Source of the DNA: Cellvibrio sp. pealriver
Lineage (GTDB): Bacteria > Pseudomonadota > Gammaproteobacteria > Pseudomonadales > Cellvibrionaceae
Assembly (NCBI RefSeq): GCF_001183545.1
Contig: NZ_KQ236688.1
Span: 401,149 to 465,148 of the forward strand
DNA: 64,000 nt
Reading direction: 5' to 3'
Part shown: positions 13,201-22,644 of the stretch, piece after piece
Numbering within the stretch: the stretch's first letter is position 1
Layout of the letters: every line of letters begins with the position of its first letter
The notes under the pieces: model-generated
Told to the model about the DNA's origin: nothing
What the model saw: the letters and a program-made list of their open reading frames with translations, nothing else
Database searches by the model: none
Program-made: the position numbers and the translations under genes

Positions 13201-14951
13201 GAAAGGCTAAGTGCGAAAGATTGGGGTGTGCCATCTTCACTCATAGTGACATTGGTGCTGTCCCCTTGGGTAATGACTGGTGGCAGTGCATATTGCTTCA
13301 GCACAGTGGCCGTCACATCGCTGGCGACATTGCCCAACGGGTCTGTCAGGACGAGGGTGAGCGTGAGTGTTCCCTCGCCCAGAGCGGTAACATCCAGGTT
13401 GCTGATCAACTGGCTGGCACTGCTGATCGTGCCCGAACCGGTGACTGCTGTGCCGCCGCCGCTGCTGGTAATCGTAAACGTGTAACTGGCACCTACTTCA
13501 CCGCTGTTGATGGTGAAGCTGAGGGCGTTTTCGTTTGCTGTGTTAATTACAGCCTGATTTATCATCAGGCTGTGACCGCTGGGTGCAGTAAGGTCAAGGT
13601 TCAACTCATTGTTGGTAGCGTCCTGGCCTGAGTTACCGGCAATGTCGGTAGCGGTGGCCTGTACGTCAAGCACGCCGGGAGTGAGTGTGCTCAGGCTATT
13701 ATCGGCAAGGCTCCAGTTGCCACTCCCCGAGTTGGTTGCAGCAAGGGTTTGGCCCGCCACCGTCACACTGACGCTGGCGTTGGCATCATTCACAGTACCG
13801 GACAAAGGCGGTGTGGTGTCTTTGGTAGTAAGGGTATTTACCGTCACTGCCGGAGCAGTGGTATCGATAACAACGGTGAGCGGGGCACTGGAAATACCGG
13901 TGTTGTTCCCTGCATCGGTTGCCTTGGCAGTGATCTTATGGGTGCCTGCGGTCAGGGCGCTACTGGGGGTGATACTCCAATTGCCGCTGCCATCCACCGC
14001 TGCTGTCCCCAGATCGCCATCAATATCGGAGCTGAGTGTAACGGTGGTGCTCACATCCGCTGTGCCGGAAAAAACGGGCTGGACAATCTTGGTGATATTG
14101 TCGCTATTGGAGGTTCCCGAATCACTGGCGGCTTGCATATCGGGAGTAGTGGACATGGGCAGGCCGGAAGGGCCTTCAGCCCCTTCTGCTAACGCCAGTA
14201 CCTCTGCTGCGGTTAATGCCCTTTTATAGATACGCAGTTCATCGATATAACCTTTGTAATAAGGGTCGCCCCAGTTACTTTTGCCGATGTAGTTATTTAT
14301 CCGGGTTAAGTTCAACGGAACATTGCCCATCTGGTCTGCATCCAGCACGCCATCTACGTAAATCCGGGTTCGTCCGGGCGTGGCTGAATCTGCGCCTTCA
14401 ACCGTCACTGTGTAGTAGTGCCACTCATTGAGTTTGATGGGTGTAGCGCCATTCACCTTGATGGTGCTGCTGCCGTTATAAGCTTCGTAGTAAAAAAATT
14501 GAGAGTTGCCATTTCTGGCAATGATGATGTTGTCGCTCGATGCACCATTACCAAAGTCAAAAAAACGCCCCCATTCTTTCAACTCAGTAGGGTGAGCCCA
14601 AAGGGTGATGGTCATACCCGTGCGGAAATCGGCAAATCCATCCGGCAAATCCAGATAGTCATCATCTCCATCAAAATACAGGCTGGCGGCGTTGGGGAAG
14701 TCAGTGGGCGCTTTTATTGTGGTGTTGGGTTGGGGCATGTTTTGTGCCCCGCCAGCACCTGTAGGTGTGCCTGGATAACCTGTGCCCGAACTGTCTGCGG
14801 CTTGGGTTCCAGCGACAGTCTCATCAAACTTCCAATAAGCGACCAAATCCCCCGCATGGGCTTGGGTAGCACCACAGAAGATTGTCAGGGTGAATAGGTG
14901 GGCCAGGTATGTGCGCCCCCCGTTTTTTTGGCGATTAAATGAGCGAGTCAA
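10293..14951 (-). CDS. Giant LamG/Ig/cadherin/Calx-beta surface protein with GlyGly-CTERM tail
   Basis: A 1552-residue exported protein. In order it shows a signal peptide (to about residue 33), a LamG/concanavalin-like domain (about 35-245), three bacterial Ig-like domains (about 275-550), and cadherin-like and tandem-95 repeats (about 555-830). An HYR-like domain (about 840-920), a Calx-beta-like segment (about 925-1015) and a Ca-binding thrombospondin-3-like stretch with Asp-rich repeats (about 1120-1155) follow, then more tandem-95 repeats. The C-terminus 'SGGGSTGSILLLLLLG' plus a basic tail is a GlyGly-CTERM signal, which rhombosortase cleaves in systems that export through type II secretion. 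No rhombosortase is in this window. Substrate and role are unknown; adhesion or polysaccharide contact is plausible. The downstream membrane-protein gene overlaps its stop. Confidence 0.88.
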   Translation of the reverse strand: MTRSFNRQKNGGRTYLAHLFTLTIFCGATQAHAGDLVAYWKFDETVAGTQAADSSGTGYPGTPTGAGGAQNMPQPNTTIKAPTDFPNAASLYFDGDDDYLDLPDGFADFRTGMTITLWAHPTELKEWGRFFDFGNGASSDNIIIARNGNSQFFYYEAYNGSSTIKVNGATPIKLNEWHYYTVTVEGADSATPGRTRIYVDGVLDADQMGNVPLNLTRINNYIGKSNWGDPYYKGYIDELRIYKRALTAAEVLALAEGAEGPSGLPMSTTPDMQAASDSGTSNSDNITKIVQPVFSGTADVSTTVTLSSDIDGDLGTAAVDGSGNWSITPSSALTAGTHKITAKATDAGNNTGISSAPLTVVIDTTAPAVTVNTLTTKDTTPPLSGTVNDANASVSVTVAGQTLAATNSGSGNWSLADNSLSTLTPGVLDVQATATDIAGNSGQDATNNELNLDLTAPSGHSLMINQAVINTANENALSFTINSGEVGASYTFTITSSGGGTAVTGSGTISSASQLISNLDVTALGEGTLTLTLVLTDPLGNVASDVTATVLKQYALPPVITQGDSTNVTMSEDGTPQSFALSLSATDANGDTLTWSLISAPAQGTANASGSGGSISPSYSPRADYNGNDSFVVQVSDGALTDTIRVNITITPINDAPVITGTPATRVSEDSPYTFTPGASDVDTGDLLGFTIANKPAWALFDPATGRLSGTPTNADVGVYNAIQISVTDGVASTALPAFNLEVINSNDAPVAKADRFSMTANSNNQYLLDVLANDEDMDGDPLQLMQARAPLGQVSMETGGLRYMAPAGFRGQVNLSYTIRDPSGATAQADVVLLITGESNAATPIITPPADVEVNATALYTKVDLGQASAVDTNNRPIAVSLVDGTSLYPPGVYQAYWQATDSNGNQALASQKVSVHPLVSLGKDQTASEGTQVTLKVHLNGVSPVYPLVIPFSVGGSADNNDHDLRSGSVTITSGTEASIQVHLLEDGRADSDEELVISLSPSLNLGAKSSSRITISEANIAPEGRIEVTQNGQNRLTVSQQEGLVTAQAKVSDANPDDALTLVWDGGSLANFSTRPDHFQFDPKSLAAGVYPLALTVTDAGGLSSRVQAYVEVLPQLAVLGDEDTDGDLIPDAIEGYADADGDGIPDYLDAISDCNVMQETLQTSVEYLAEGDPGVCLRKNAYLTTDSAANPSGGLLVNTVQIADEAAHNIGGLFSFIAYGLPQAGQSYNLVLPQRQPIPAQAVYRKLLNEQWQFFIQNERNQLFSTRGEPGFCPPPGDSLWQPGLTEGDHCVQLLIEDGGPNDADGEANRAILDPGGVAVMLSDNRPPLAVSETLQSLWNRTVELDVLANDSDPDGDNLSVVSASSPLGQVVVIDRTRLSYAPPTNFGGNTWIDYSVSDGRGGISSARVNLTVITNSLPVTQADQASTDDRTPITLNALANDTDADGHTLSIVSATAQHGTLIINSDQTLTYTPKPGFDGVDQIAYQVDDGNGGQAQGTASVRVNAYQTTSISNQSSSGGGSTGSILLLLLLGLLAPYSYRLHKDRIQ

Positions 14952-15137
14952 TAGCTACACCTCAGATCTGGATTACTGTTAGTTGTTATTAAAATTGGTA
15001 GGGCTTTTTTGTTGATCGATCTATTGGTTAGGGACTACTTAATCAAAATCCTATTGAGTAAAGATAGAACAGAATAAAAAGCTCGTACATTATATTGGTT
15101 TTGACTCTATCTATATGAGATTGATGATCTCGCGACT

Positions 15138-15143
15138 TATAAT
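15138..15143 (+). promoter_or_regulatory. rarA: Candidate -10 box upstream of rarA
   Basis: A perfect TATAAT lies 63 bases before the rarA start, preceded by GACT. No good -35 box is found at 16-18 bases. It makes sense because rarA is cut off from the ftsK-lolA transcript by the opposite-strand insertion and needs its own promoter. Confidence 0.4.
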
Positions 15144-15206
15144 GGCTGCACTCCCATTTCTTACTCAAATGCCGAAAGGTGTTGAACAACGATTTTCGAG
15201 CATCGC

Positions 15207-16547
15207 ATGGATTTATTCGGATCACCCACACCCGCGTATCAACCGCTTGCCGCGCGCATGCGCCCGCGCAATTTGGATGACTACATAGGTCAGGAGCATC
15301 TTCTGGCAGCGGGCAAACCCCTGCGTGAAGCGATTACCCGTGGGCAATTGCATTCAATGATCCTGTGGGGGCCACCCGGCGTGGGCAAAACCTCGCTCGC
15401 TAAGTTATTTGCCGAGCAGGCCGATGCCTGTTTTGAAACCCTCTCTGCAGTACTATCCGGTGTAAAAGAAATTCGCGCGGCGGTGGTGGCGGCGCAGCAG
15501 GAGCGAATCTCAACTCGTCGCAAAACCATTTTGTTTGTCGATGAAGTCCATCGTTTTAATAAATCCCAGCAAGATGCATTTTTGCCTTACGTGGAAGATG
15601 GCACTTTTATTTTTATCGGTGCGACGACTGAAAACCCTTCGTTTGAATTAAATAATGCGTTGCTCTCGCGCTGCCGCGTGTATGTGTTGCGCGGCTTGCA
15701 GCCGGAGCAATTGAAAGACGTATTGCTGCAAGCACTCAATGACAAAGAGCGCGGCTTGGGCGCGCAGCAGATCAGTATCGACGACGATACCCTGATGACG
15801 CTCGCACAAGCCGCCGATGGTGATGCACGTAAATCGCTTAACCTGTTGGAAATTGCCGCTGATCTGGCCGATGAAGACGGCGATAAAAAAGTGATCAATG
15901 AACAGGTCGTTGCTGAAGTACTTGCCAGCGATGTGCGCAGGTTTGATAAAGGCGGCGATATTTTTTATGAGCAAATTTCTGCGCTGCATAAATCTGTGCG
16001 CGGCTCATCACCCGACGGTGCTTTGTATTGGCTTGCCAGAATGCTCGATGGTGGCTGCGATCCGCTTTACATCGCCCGCCGCGTAGTGCGTATGGCCAGT
16101 GAAGATATAGGCAACGCCGACCCGCGCGCGCTGCCGTTGTGTTTATCCGCGTGGGATGTGCAGGAGCGTTTAGGTAGCCCGGAAGGGCAGCTGGCCATAG
16201 CCCAAGCCGTTGTCTACTTAGCCTGCGCCCCTAAAAGCAATGCTGTGTATAATGCGTTCAATCAAGTGATGGCCGATGTGCGCAACCAGCCGGCCTACGA
16301 TGTTCCCCTGCATTTACGCAATGCCCCCACCAAACTCATGAAAAATATGGATTATGGTGCGGAATATCGCTACGCCCACGATGAGCCTGGCGCTTATGCA
16401 GCGGGTGAAAATTATCTGCCGGAAGAGATCGCACAAGCCCGTTACTATCAACCGGTGGAACGTGGGCTGGAATTAAAAATTCAGGAAAAGCTCGCGCATT
16501 TGCGCGAGCTGGACAAACAAAGTAAAAAGCAACGCTACAAAAAATAG
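15207..16547 (+). CDS. rarA: Replication-associated recombination protein A (RarA/MgsA)
   Basis: AAA+ ATPase related to clamp loaders and RuvB that acts at stalled replication forks. The 446 residues match the family length (E. coli 447). Walker A 'GPPGVGKTS' is at residues 55-63 and Walker B '[10 protein letters not shown]' at 108-117; '[10 protein letters not shown]' is the sensor region. The C-terminal MgsA tetramerisation domain includes '[15 protein letters not shown]' and '[14 protein letters not shown]'. The ATG at 15207 gives the normal N-terminus. crcB starts 14 bases downstream and serS follows, so rarA-crcB-serS is probably one operon. Confidence 0.97.
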   Translation: MDLFGSPTPAYQPLAARMRPRNLDDYIGQEHLLAAGKPLREAITRGQLHSMILWGPPGVGKTSLAKLFAEQADACFETLSAVLSGVKEIRAAVVAAQQERISTRRKTILFVDEVHRFNKSQQDAFLPYVEDGTFIFIGATTENPSFELNNALLSRCRVYVLRGLQPEQLKDVLLQALNDKERGLGAQQISIDDDTLMTLAQAADGDARKSLNLLEIAADLADEDGDKKVINEQVVAEVLASDVRRFDKGGDIFYEQISALHKSVRGSSPDGALYWLARMLDGGCDPLYIARRVVRMASEDIGNADPRALPLCLSAWDVQERLGSPEGQLAIAQAVVYLACAPKSNAVYNAFNQVMADVRNQPAYDVPLHLRNAPTKLMKNMDYGAEYRYAHDEPGAYAAGENYLPEEIAQARYYQPVERGLELKIQEKLAHLRELDKQSKKQRYKK

Positions 16548-16561
16548 ACCAGGAAAAGACA

Positions 16562-16936
16562 ATGCAGTGGTTAGCAATTGCAGCAGGTGGCGCACTCGGA
16601 TCTGTACTCAGATTCGCGGCAGTCAGCTATCTAACTCCACTGCTGGGTATTCGCTTTCCGTTAGGCACATTTATCGTGAATATTCTCGGGTCGTTTTTAA
16701 TCGGTGTCGCTTATGTGCTGCTGGTTGAGAAAACGGCTTTATCTACTGAGTGGCGCTTGTTTTTTATCACCGGTGTCTTGGGTGGTTTCACAACCTTCTC
16801 CGCGTTTTCGCTGGAAATATTGCAGTTGTGGCAGAGCGGTTATGTATTGAATGCGCTTATTTATGCAAGCAGTTCGGTAATTGTAGGATTGTTAATGGCA
16901 TTTTCTGGAATGGCGTTAACCCAAAAATTTTTTTAA
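16562..16936 (+). CDS. crcB: Fluoride channel CrcB/Fluc
   Basis: Small inner-membrane dimeric F- exporter that lowers cytoplasmic fluoride. The 124 residues contain four hydrophobic helices and the family motifs 'GGALGSVLRF', 'GTFIVNILGSFLIG' and 'TGVLGGFTTFSAFSLE'. The gene is 14 bases after rarA and 32 bases before serS. Because the gap is so short there is no room for a fluoride riboswitch directly in front of it, so expression probably follows rarA. Confidence 0.96.
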   Translation: MQWLAIAAGGALGSVLRFAAVSYLTPLLGIRFPLGTFIVNILGSFLIGVAYVLLVEKTALSTEWRLFFITGVLGGFTTFSAFSLEILQLWQSGYVLNALIYASSSVIVGLLMAFSGMALTQKFF

Positions 16937-16959
16937 TACTTTTAACTTCATATAGATAA

Positions 16960-18255
<1,296 letters not shown>

Positions 18256-18282
18256 TTGCACTATTCACTCATGTGGAATTGT

Positions 18283-18312
18283 AGGGTGGGTGGAGCGCAA
18301 GCGATACCCACA
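18283..18312. repeat. REP-like stem-loop element
   Basis: The pattern GGGTGGGT, GAGCGCAAGCG, TACCCA folds into a hairpin with TGGGT pairing to ACCCA. It belongs to the widespread 'GTAGGGTGGG...GATACCCA' class of extragenic elements. It lies between serS and the next open reading frame. Confidence 0.55.
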
Positions 18313-18333
18313 ACAATGAAGATGGTGGTGATC

Positions 18334-18900
18334 ATGGATGCGTTGGTGTTGTTTATAGAAAAACTTTTTAATTTATTCGGGTTCGCTTATTTTGACTCAT
18401 TAATTAATAAGTGGAGAATGCTGTCGGAAGCAAAAAAGATCAAGGATATGGAGCAAGGTGTTATAAGTCGGTTGAATACACAATTTGTAGTGGCATGTAA
18501 AATTATTTATGGAAAAGTGCCCTATGACACTCCCGCATCCAATAGAAAACAATTGGATTTAGTTGATTTTTTTACTTACGCAGAAAAAGCGAAACCAAGA
18601 TTAAATGCTGACTTACGGTCAGCTATTAAAGCGTTAGAGAGTACTGCAGCAGAATTTTTTGATGCATACAACCGTTTGGATTTAGAGCTTCGAGGGAATG
18701 ATATTCGCATGGACCCATTTTATTATTTGCGTGTTTTGGATGCCTCTATGAAAATTTGGTATCAGCTATCTCGCATTACTGGAGATGAGTTTCAGTACAC
18801 TCCACCGCAGAGCTTCAATTCAGCCAATGACTACATTATATCTCTTCGCAGTTATTTCAATGTAAATCCCAATTTCAAACAGAATGCTGGTGTTGAATAG
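18334..18900 (+). CDS. Hypothetical protein, 188 aa
   Basis: No family was recognised. The sequence begins with a hydrophobic stretch (ALVLFIEKLFNLFGFAYF) and continues as a mainly helical, charged soluble region ('MLSEAKKIKDMEQGVISRLNTQ', broken here by context). A membrane-attached helical protein is all that can be said. The open frame reaches back to 18256, but that part is REP-like extragenic sequence, so an ATG at 18334 (or 18316) is preferred. The base composition is clearly more AT-rich than serS before it. Together with the toxin-antitoxin pair next door, this suggests accessory DNA. Confidence 0.6.
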   Translation: MDALVLFIEKLFNLFGFAYFDSLINKWRMLSEAKKIKDMEQGVISRLNTQFVVACKIIYGKVPYDTPASNRKQLDLVDFFTYAEKAKPRLNADLRSAIKALESTAAEFFDAYNRLDLELRGNDIRMDPFYYLRVLDASMKIWYQLSRITGDEFQYTPPQSFNSANDYIISLRSYFNVNPNFKQNAGVE

Positions 18901-18934
18901 CGCTGCCTATAAATTGTTTCTATTTAACTCCTAG

Positions 18935-18964
18935 TTGTTTCTTCGATTCCTATTGCGATATTAT
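18935..18964 (+). promoter_or_regulatory. Promoter of the Phd/YoeB toxin-antitoxin operon
   Basis: TTGTTT at 18935-18940 and TATTAT at 18959-18964 are separated by 18 bases. The -10 box overlaps the first half of a perfect inverted repeat, as expected for an autoregulated toxin-antitoxin promoter. Confidence 0.6.
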
Positions 18965-18983
18965 GTACGGAAATCCCGTACAT
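18963..18983. promoter_or_regulatory. Palindromic operator of the toxin-antitoxin operon
   Basis: ATGTACGG, five bases, CCGTACAT: both arms are perfect. It overlaps the -10 box and ends 11 bases before the antitoxin start. Antitoxins of the Phd/YefM family repress their own promoter by binding such palindromes containing GTAC cores. Confidence 0.75.
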
Positions 18984-18994
18984 TTAGGTGCTTT

Positions 18995-19267
18995 ATGGAA
19001 ACGGTAAGCGTCAATCGCTTTCGCGATAATTTGAAAGTGCTGGTTGAGGATGTTATCCACAATCATGAGCCTTTGAAGGTCACTCGCCGTGCCGGTGAAG
19101 ACTTTGTGGTCGTTAGCGCTGCAGACTGGGAGAGGGAGCAGGAAACCCTGCATGTTTTGCAGTCCAGTGACTTGATGCGGCAGATAGCCGTTTCGCTGAA
19201 AACCCACAGCCAAAGCTCCGGTTACCAACCCACGGAAGGGGAACTCAATGAAATCACTGGTGTTTGA
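18995..19267 (+). CDS. Phd/YefM-family antitoxin
   Basis: A 90-residue antitoxin expected to bind DNA through its N-terminus and to neutralise the toxin through its C-terminus. The start 'METVSVNRFRDNLKVLVEDV' and the following 'EPLKVTRRAGEDFVVVSAADWE' match the Phd/YefM fold. The open frame extends upstream to 18935, but that covers the promoter and operator, so the ATG at 18995 is chosen. The toxin start lies inside its last codons (20-base overlap), which keeps antitoxin and toxin synthesis coupled. Confidence 0.92.
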   Translation: METVSVNRFRDNLKVLVEDVIHNHEPLKVTRRAGEDFVVVSAADWEREQETLHVLQSSDLMRQIAVSLKTHSQSSGYQPTEGELNEITGV

Positions 19268-19517
19268 GGGCGAAACCTGGGCGGCTTATGAAAATATGCG
19301 CGAGCGCGACAAAGCACTGCATAAAGCCCTGTGTAAAGTGTTGAAGGAGTTATTGCGCTCTAAAGATCCAACCAAAGGAATTGGTAAGCCTGAAGCGCTC
19401 AAGCACAATCTCTCTGGTTTTTGGTCGCGACGTATTTCTCACAAAGACCGCCTCATTTATAAGTTTGATGACCACTCGATTTATGTTTTCGCCATCGGTG
19501 GTCATTACGATCAGTAG
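19248..19517 (+). CDS. yoeB: Txe/YoeB-family ribosome-dependent mRNA endonuclease toxin
   Basis: RelE-superfamily toxin that cleaves mRNA in the ribosomal A site. It has 89 residues, close to E. coli YoeB (84). The family's conserved C-terminal region is present: '[27 protein letters not shown]' (split here in reading) with the Glu of KPE, the Arg pair and the His of 'GGHYDQ' at the positions of the YoeB catalytic residues. The gene overlaps the antitoxin by 20 bases. All key residues appear intact, so the toxin is probably functional. Confidence 0.93.
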   Translation: MKSLVFEGETWAAYENMRERDKALHKALCKVLKELLRSKDPTKGIGKPEALKHNLSGFWSRRISHKDRLIYKFDDHSIYVFAIGGHYDQ

Positions 19518-19525
19518 ATACCTCT

Positions 19526-20923
19526 ATGGATTATTTCCCTGTCTTTCTCGATTTAAAAAACCGCCTCTGCTTGTTGGTGGGCGGAGGTGAAGTGGCAACT
19601 CGCAAAGGGCGTATGCTTGCTAAAGCGGGCGCGCGTTTGCGTATTGTGGCACCGGAGATTTCTGCTGAGCTGCGCAGTTTGGTGGCGGAGAATAATGGCG
19701 AGCTGCATGAGCGCGAATATCACACCAGTGATTTGAAAGGTTGTGTGTTGGCGATTGCGGCAACGGATATTGAAGCCTTGAATGAAAAAATTTCTGCGGA
19801 TGCCCAAGCCCTGAATTTGCCGGTAAATGTGGTAGATACACCGGCGCTTTGCACTTACATCACCCCTGCAATTATCGATCGCTCGCCGCTGGTGATTGCG
19901 GTGTCCAGTGGTGGTGAAGCGCCAGTTCTTGCGCGTTTGGTGCGTGCAAAATTGGAGGCCTTAATTCCAGCGAGTTATGGAAAATTAGCGCAGTTGGCCA
20001 GTTCATGGCGTGATCGTGTGAAAGCGCGTTTTAGCGATGGCGATAGCCGCCGAAAATTTTGGGAAAAAATTCTGCAAGGCCCTGCTGCTGAATTAACGTT
20101 TAATGGGCAACAAGCGGCGGCGGATGAATTAATTGCGCGTGAATTAACGGGCGATCAAACTCAGCTGACTCAAGGTGAAGTCTATTTGGTGGGCGGCGGC
20201 CCCGGTGATCCTGAACTCTTAACCCTGCGCGCGTTGCGTTTGATGCAGCAGGCGGATGTCGTGCTCTACGACCGTTTAGTATCAGACGGTGTGATGGAAT
20301 TAGTGCGCCGCGATGCCGAGCGTATTTATGTGGGCAAGCGCCGCAATGAACACACTATGCAGCAGGAAAATATTAATCAGTTGCTGGTGGATTTGGCCAA
20401 AGAGGGCAAGCGCGTATTGCGTTTAAAAGGCGGCGATCCATTTATTTTTGGTCGCGGCGGTGAAGAAATTGAATTGCTGGCGCAGAATAAAATTCCATTT
20501 CAGGTTGTGCCGGGTATTACTGCTGCATCCGGTTGTGCTGCTTATGCGGGTATTCCATTAACCCATCGCGATTATGCCCAGTCTGTGCGTTTTGTTACTG
20601 GGCATCTGAAATCAGACGATACTAATTTACAGTGGCCAGAGTTGGCGAATCCAACCCAGACACTGGTGTTTTACATGGGGCTGGTAGGGTTAAAAGAAAT
20701 TTGTGAATCCCTGATTGCACATGGCCGTGCGGCCAATACTCCGGTTGCTTTGATTGAAAAAGGTACCACGCAGCAGCAGCGTGTTCTTGTATCGGATTTA
20801 ACATCTATCGCTGATGTTGTTGCAGCCAATGATGTACATGCACCCACATTATTTATTGTTGGTGAAGTGGTGCAGTTGCATGAAAGTTTATGCTGGTTTA
20901 CACCGCAAATAAACAACACCTGA
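19526..20923 (+). CDS. cysG: Siroheme synthase CysG (trifunctional)
   Basis: Converts uroporphyrinogen III to siroheme by methylation, oxidation and iron insertion. The N-terminal half is the precorrin-2 dehydrogenase/ferrochelatase ('[16 protein letters not shown]', NAD site). The C-terminal half, from about residue 215, is the SAM-dependent methyltransferase ('[18 protein letters not shown]', '[13 protein letters not shown]'). The length of 465 is close to E. coli CysG (457). It starts 8 bases after the toxin gene, so it may be read through from that promoter. Its product serves the siroheme-dependent reductase encoded at 45.8-47.5 kb. Confidence 0.97.
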   Translation: MDYFPVFLDLKNRLCLLVGGGEVATRKGRMLAKAGARLRIVAPEISAELRSLVAENNGELHEREYHTSDLKGCVLAIAATDIEALNEKISADAQALNLPVNVVDTPALCTYITPAIIDRSPLVIAVSSGGEAPVLARLVRAKLEALIPASYGKLAQLASSWRDRVKARFSDGDSRRKFWEKILQGPAAELTFNGQQAAADELIARELTGDQTQLTQGEVYLVGGGPGDPELLTLRALRLMQQADVVLYDRLVSDGVMELVRRDAERIYVGKRRNEHTMQQENINQLLVDLAKEGKRVLRLKGGDPFIFGRGGEEIELLAQNKIPFQVVPGITAASGCAAYAGIPLTHRDYAQSVRFVTGHLKSDDTNLQWPELANPTQTLVFYMGLVGLKEICESLIAHGRAANTPVALIEKGTTQQQRVLVSDLTSIADVVAANDVHAPTLFIVGEVVQLHESLCWFTPQINNT

Positions 20924-20944
20924 TTACTCAGGCGTTGTTTATTT
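20907..20944. terminator. Bidirectional terminator between cysG and alx
   Basis: AAATAAACAAC and GTTGTTTATTT form an 11-bp outer stem. After one mismatch, CCTGA/TCAGG with a TTAC loop closes it. The hairpin includes the cysG stop codon and lies between two convergent genes. Confidence 0.85.
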
Positions 20945-20965
20945 TCTAGTTCTTAATCTTAAAAA

Positions 20966-22003
20966 TTAAGTGTTCGATTTTTCCTTGGTTTTTGCCAATG
21001 AGATGAGTACCGAACTACCTATTAATGTAGCTACTACCGCCAAGGAAATTCCGACAGGAATTTTATAGATATCAATCATCATCATTTTAATACCGATAAA
21101 GACCAGCACCAGCGCTAAACCGTATTTCAGGTAACTGAATCTATCCGCCATATCCGCTAATAAAAAGTACATGGCACGCAGACCCAAAATAGCGAATATA
21201 TTCGACGTTAAAATAATAAAAGGGTCAGAAGTAATCGCAAAAATAGCGGGGATTGAGTCAACGGCAAAAATCACATCCGATATTTCTACCATCACCAAGG
21301 CTAGAAACAGTGGGGTCATCATGCGTATGCCATTTTCCGTAACAAAGAAACGCTCGCCCCTGAGTTCGGTAGTGACAGGGTAGTGGTTTCTAATCCATTT
21401 GATGAGCGGGTTATTTTCCAAATGTACTTCTTTGTCGGCCATCCACCACATTTTGATACCGGTGAATAACAAAAAGGCACCGAACAAATACAGCATCCAA
21501 TGGAATTGTTCAATCAGCCACACACCGGCAAAAATCATAATGGTGCGCATCACAATCGCACCCAACACACCGTAGGTGAGCACACGTTTTTGCAGTTCAA
21601 ATGGGATGGCAAAAAAGTTAAATAGCATTAGCCAGACAAAAACGTTATCCACGGCGAGTGATTTTTCTACCAAATAGCCCGTCAGGTATTCCAGTACTTT
21701 GGTGTTTGCCAATTCGCGGGTGTAGTGATGATCCAGGTACCACCAAAGTCCGGCACCAAACAGCATGGCCAGTGTTATCCAAATCAACGACCAGGTACCG
21801 GCTTCTTTGAGTGAAACCCGGTGTTGTTTGCCGCCGCCCACAAACACCAGATCAATTAACAAAACAACAATCACCAGCCCAAAAAAAATCGCCCAGAGCA
21901 ATGGAGTTCCAACGCTGATGTTTTGGCTGACAGGGGTGATGGTTTCTGCAGAAGCAATTGCCGGAAGTAGCAAAAGCAAGAGAGGAGTGACTAATTTACG
22001 CAT
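20966..22003 (-). CDS. alx: TerC-family membrane protein Alx, riboswitch-controlled
   Basis: Inner-membrane protein of the TerC/Alx family linked to manganese homeostasis and alkaline response. It closely follows E. coli Alx: '[12 protein letters not shown]', '[22 protein letters not shown]', 'VYGVLGAIV' (here TYGVLGAIV), '[19 protein letters not shown]', '[14 protein letters not shown]'. The acidic residues in these membrane helices are conserved. From the ATG at 22003 (ACGGAG six bases upstream) the protein has 345 residues. It carries an N-terminal signal-peptide-like segment ([19 protein letters not shown]) that E. coli Alx lacks. A yybP-ykoY riboswitch precedes it. Confidence 0.93.
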   Translation of the reverse strand: MRKLVTPLLLLLLPAIASAETITPVSQNISVGTPLLWAIFFGLVIVVLLIDLVFVGGGKQHRVSLKEAGTWSLIWITLAMLFGAGLWWYLDHHYTRELANTKVLEYLTGYLVEKSLAVDNVFVWLMLFNFFAIPFELQKRVLTYGVLGAIVMRTIMIFAGVWLIEQFHWMLYLFGAFLLFTGIKMWWMADKEVHLENNPLIKWIRNHYPVTTELRGERFFVTENGIRMMTPLFLALVMVEISDVIFAVDSIPAIFAITSDPFIILTSNIFAILGLRAMYFLLADMADRFSYLKYGLALVLVFIGIKMMMIDIYKIPVGISLAVVATLIGSSVLISLAKTKEKSNT

Positions 22004-22066
22004 GATAGCTCCGTCATTAATGGATTGAAAACGCAATGACGGAAGGAAAACGAACATAAAAGGAAG

Positions 22067-22182
22067 CCTTTGTCATTGCGACAAAGGTCTCGTTCACAAG
22101 GTGTTACCACTTACCTTGCCCGCGCGGCCGGAGCTAAACGACTCGTATTGACGACATGCGCGGCGGGAACTACTCCCCTTCG
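22067..22182 (-). ncRNA. yybP-ykoY (Mn2+-sensing) riboswitch leader of alx
   Basis: Read on the minus strand, the leader holds the class signatures GGGGAGTAG near its 5' end and GAACGAGACCTTTG near its 3' end, with a variable GC-rich middle. The CCTTT of the 3' signature can pair either with GAAGG at the 5' end (closing helix P1 of the aptamer) or with a downstream copy. In the second case CCTTTGTC, loop GCAAT, GACAAAGG (22067-22087) folds into a hairpin followed by CTTCCTTTT, which looks like a weak terminator. The two folds exclude each other, so metal binding should favour expression of alx. Confidence 0.9.
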
Positions 22183-22189
22183 TTCGGCC

Positions 22190-22217
22190 AGTATAAAAGT
22201 TGTTATCCAAGGGTCAA
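22190..22217 (-). promoter_or_regulatory. alx: Promoter of the alx riboswitch transcript
   Basis: On the minus strand TTGACC, 16 bases, TATACT. Transcription would start about 7 bases downstream, just ahead of the first riboswitch signature, which supports both calls. Confidence 0.75.
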
Positions 22218-22377
22218 GCCCATAGTGATTTCTCATGGTGAATCAGGAGAAACGATTGATATTAGCTGTCTAAAATGTGATCTGGATGTCGGAAATATGT
22301 TGAGACGGGTTTTAAGGTTAAAGCGATTGGATTTTCTGCCGATAAATTGACTGTAACGTGTGAAATCAGGTGCAACT

Positions 22378-22644
22378 ATGGTTTATCTAGGTCCAATAAA
22401 TCCCAGGCCACAGTCAGTCAAGACTCCCTTGCGGCCGTCCAGTGTTACCGCTGTGCGCGCTTATGCGAGTGATGCCCATGGTGCCGGGGTGGATGCAGCT
22501 CCTGTTGTCGGAGTTGGGCCTCCTGGTGGCGTTGAGCGACGAAAACAGGACAGACGCAGCAAATCGGGCGAGCATTTGGTGGAAACCCGTGCAGGCAAAG
22601 ATCGTCGTAAAGCTTCACAGGCGAGCGTGAATATCTCTATCTAG
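22378..22644 (+). CDS. Small basic hypothetical protein
   Basis: About 88 residues from the ATG at 22378 (CAGG seven bases upstream). A GTG at 22360 would add six more. The N-terminal half is Pro/Ala/Val-rich and probably disordered. The C-terminal half has two Arg/Lys clusters ('ERRKQDRRSK' and 'AGKDRRKAS'), a pattern often seen in short proteobacterial proteins of unknown role. It converges with the oxidoreductase gene and overlaps its last 8 bases. No function can be assigned. Confidence 0.55.
   Translation: MVYLGPINPRPQSVKTPLRPSSVTAVRAYASDAHGAGVDAAPVVGVGPPGGVERRKQDRRSKSGEHLVETRAGKDRRKASQASVNISI

Noticed and set aside
16500..16562. Fluoride riboswitch in front of crcB
   Set aside because: Only 14 bases separate rarA and crcB, and no fluoride-riboswitch signature is visible in the end of rarA.
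22156..22350. 64-codon plus-strand frame upstream of the small basic protein gene
   Set aside because: It lies opposite the alx riboswitch and its promoter and has no credible ribosome site; the RNA element explains the region better.
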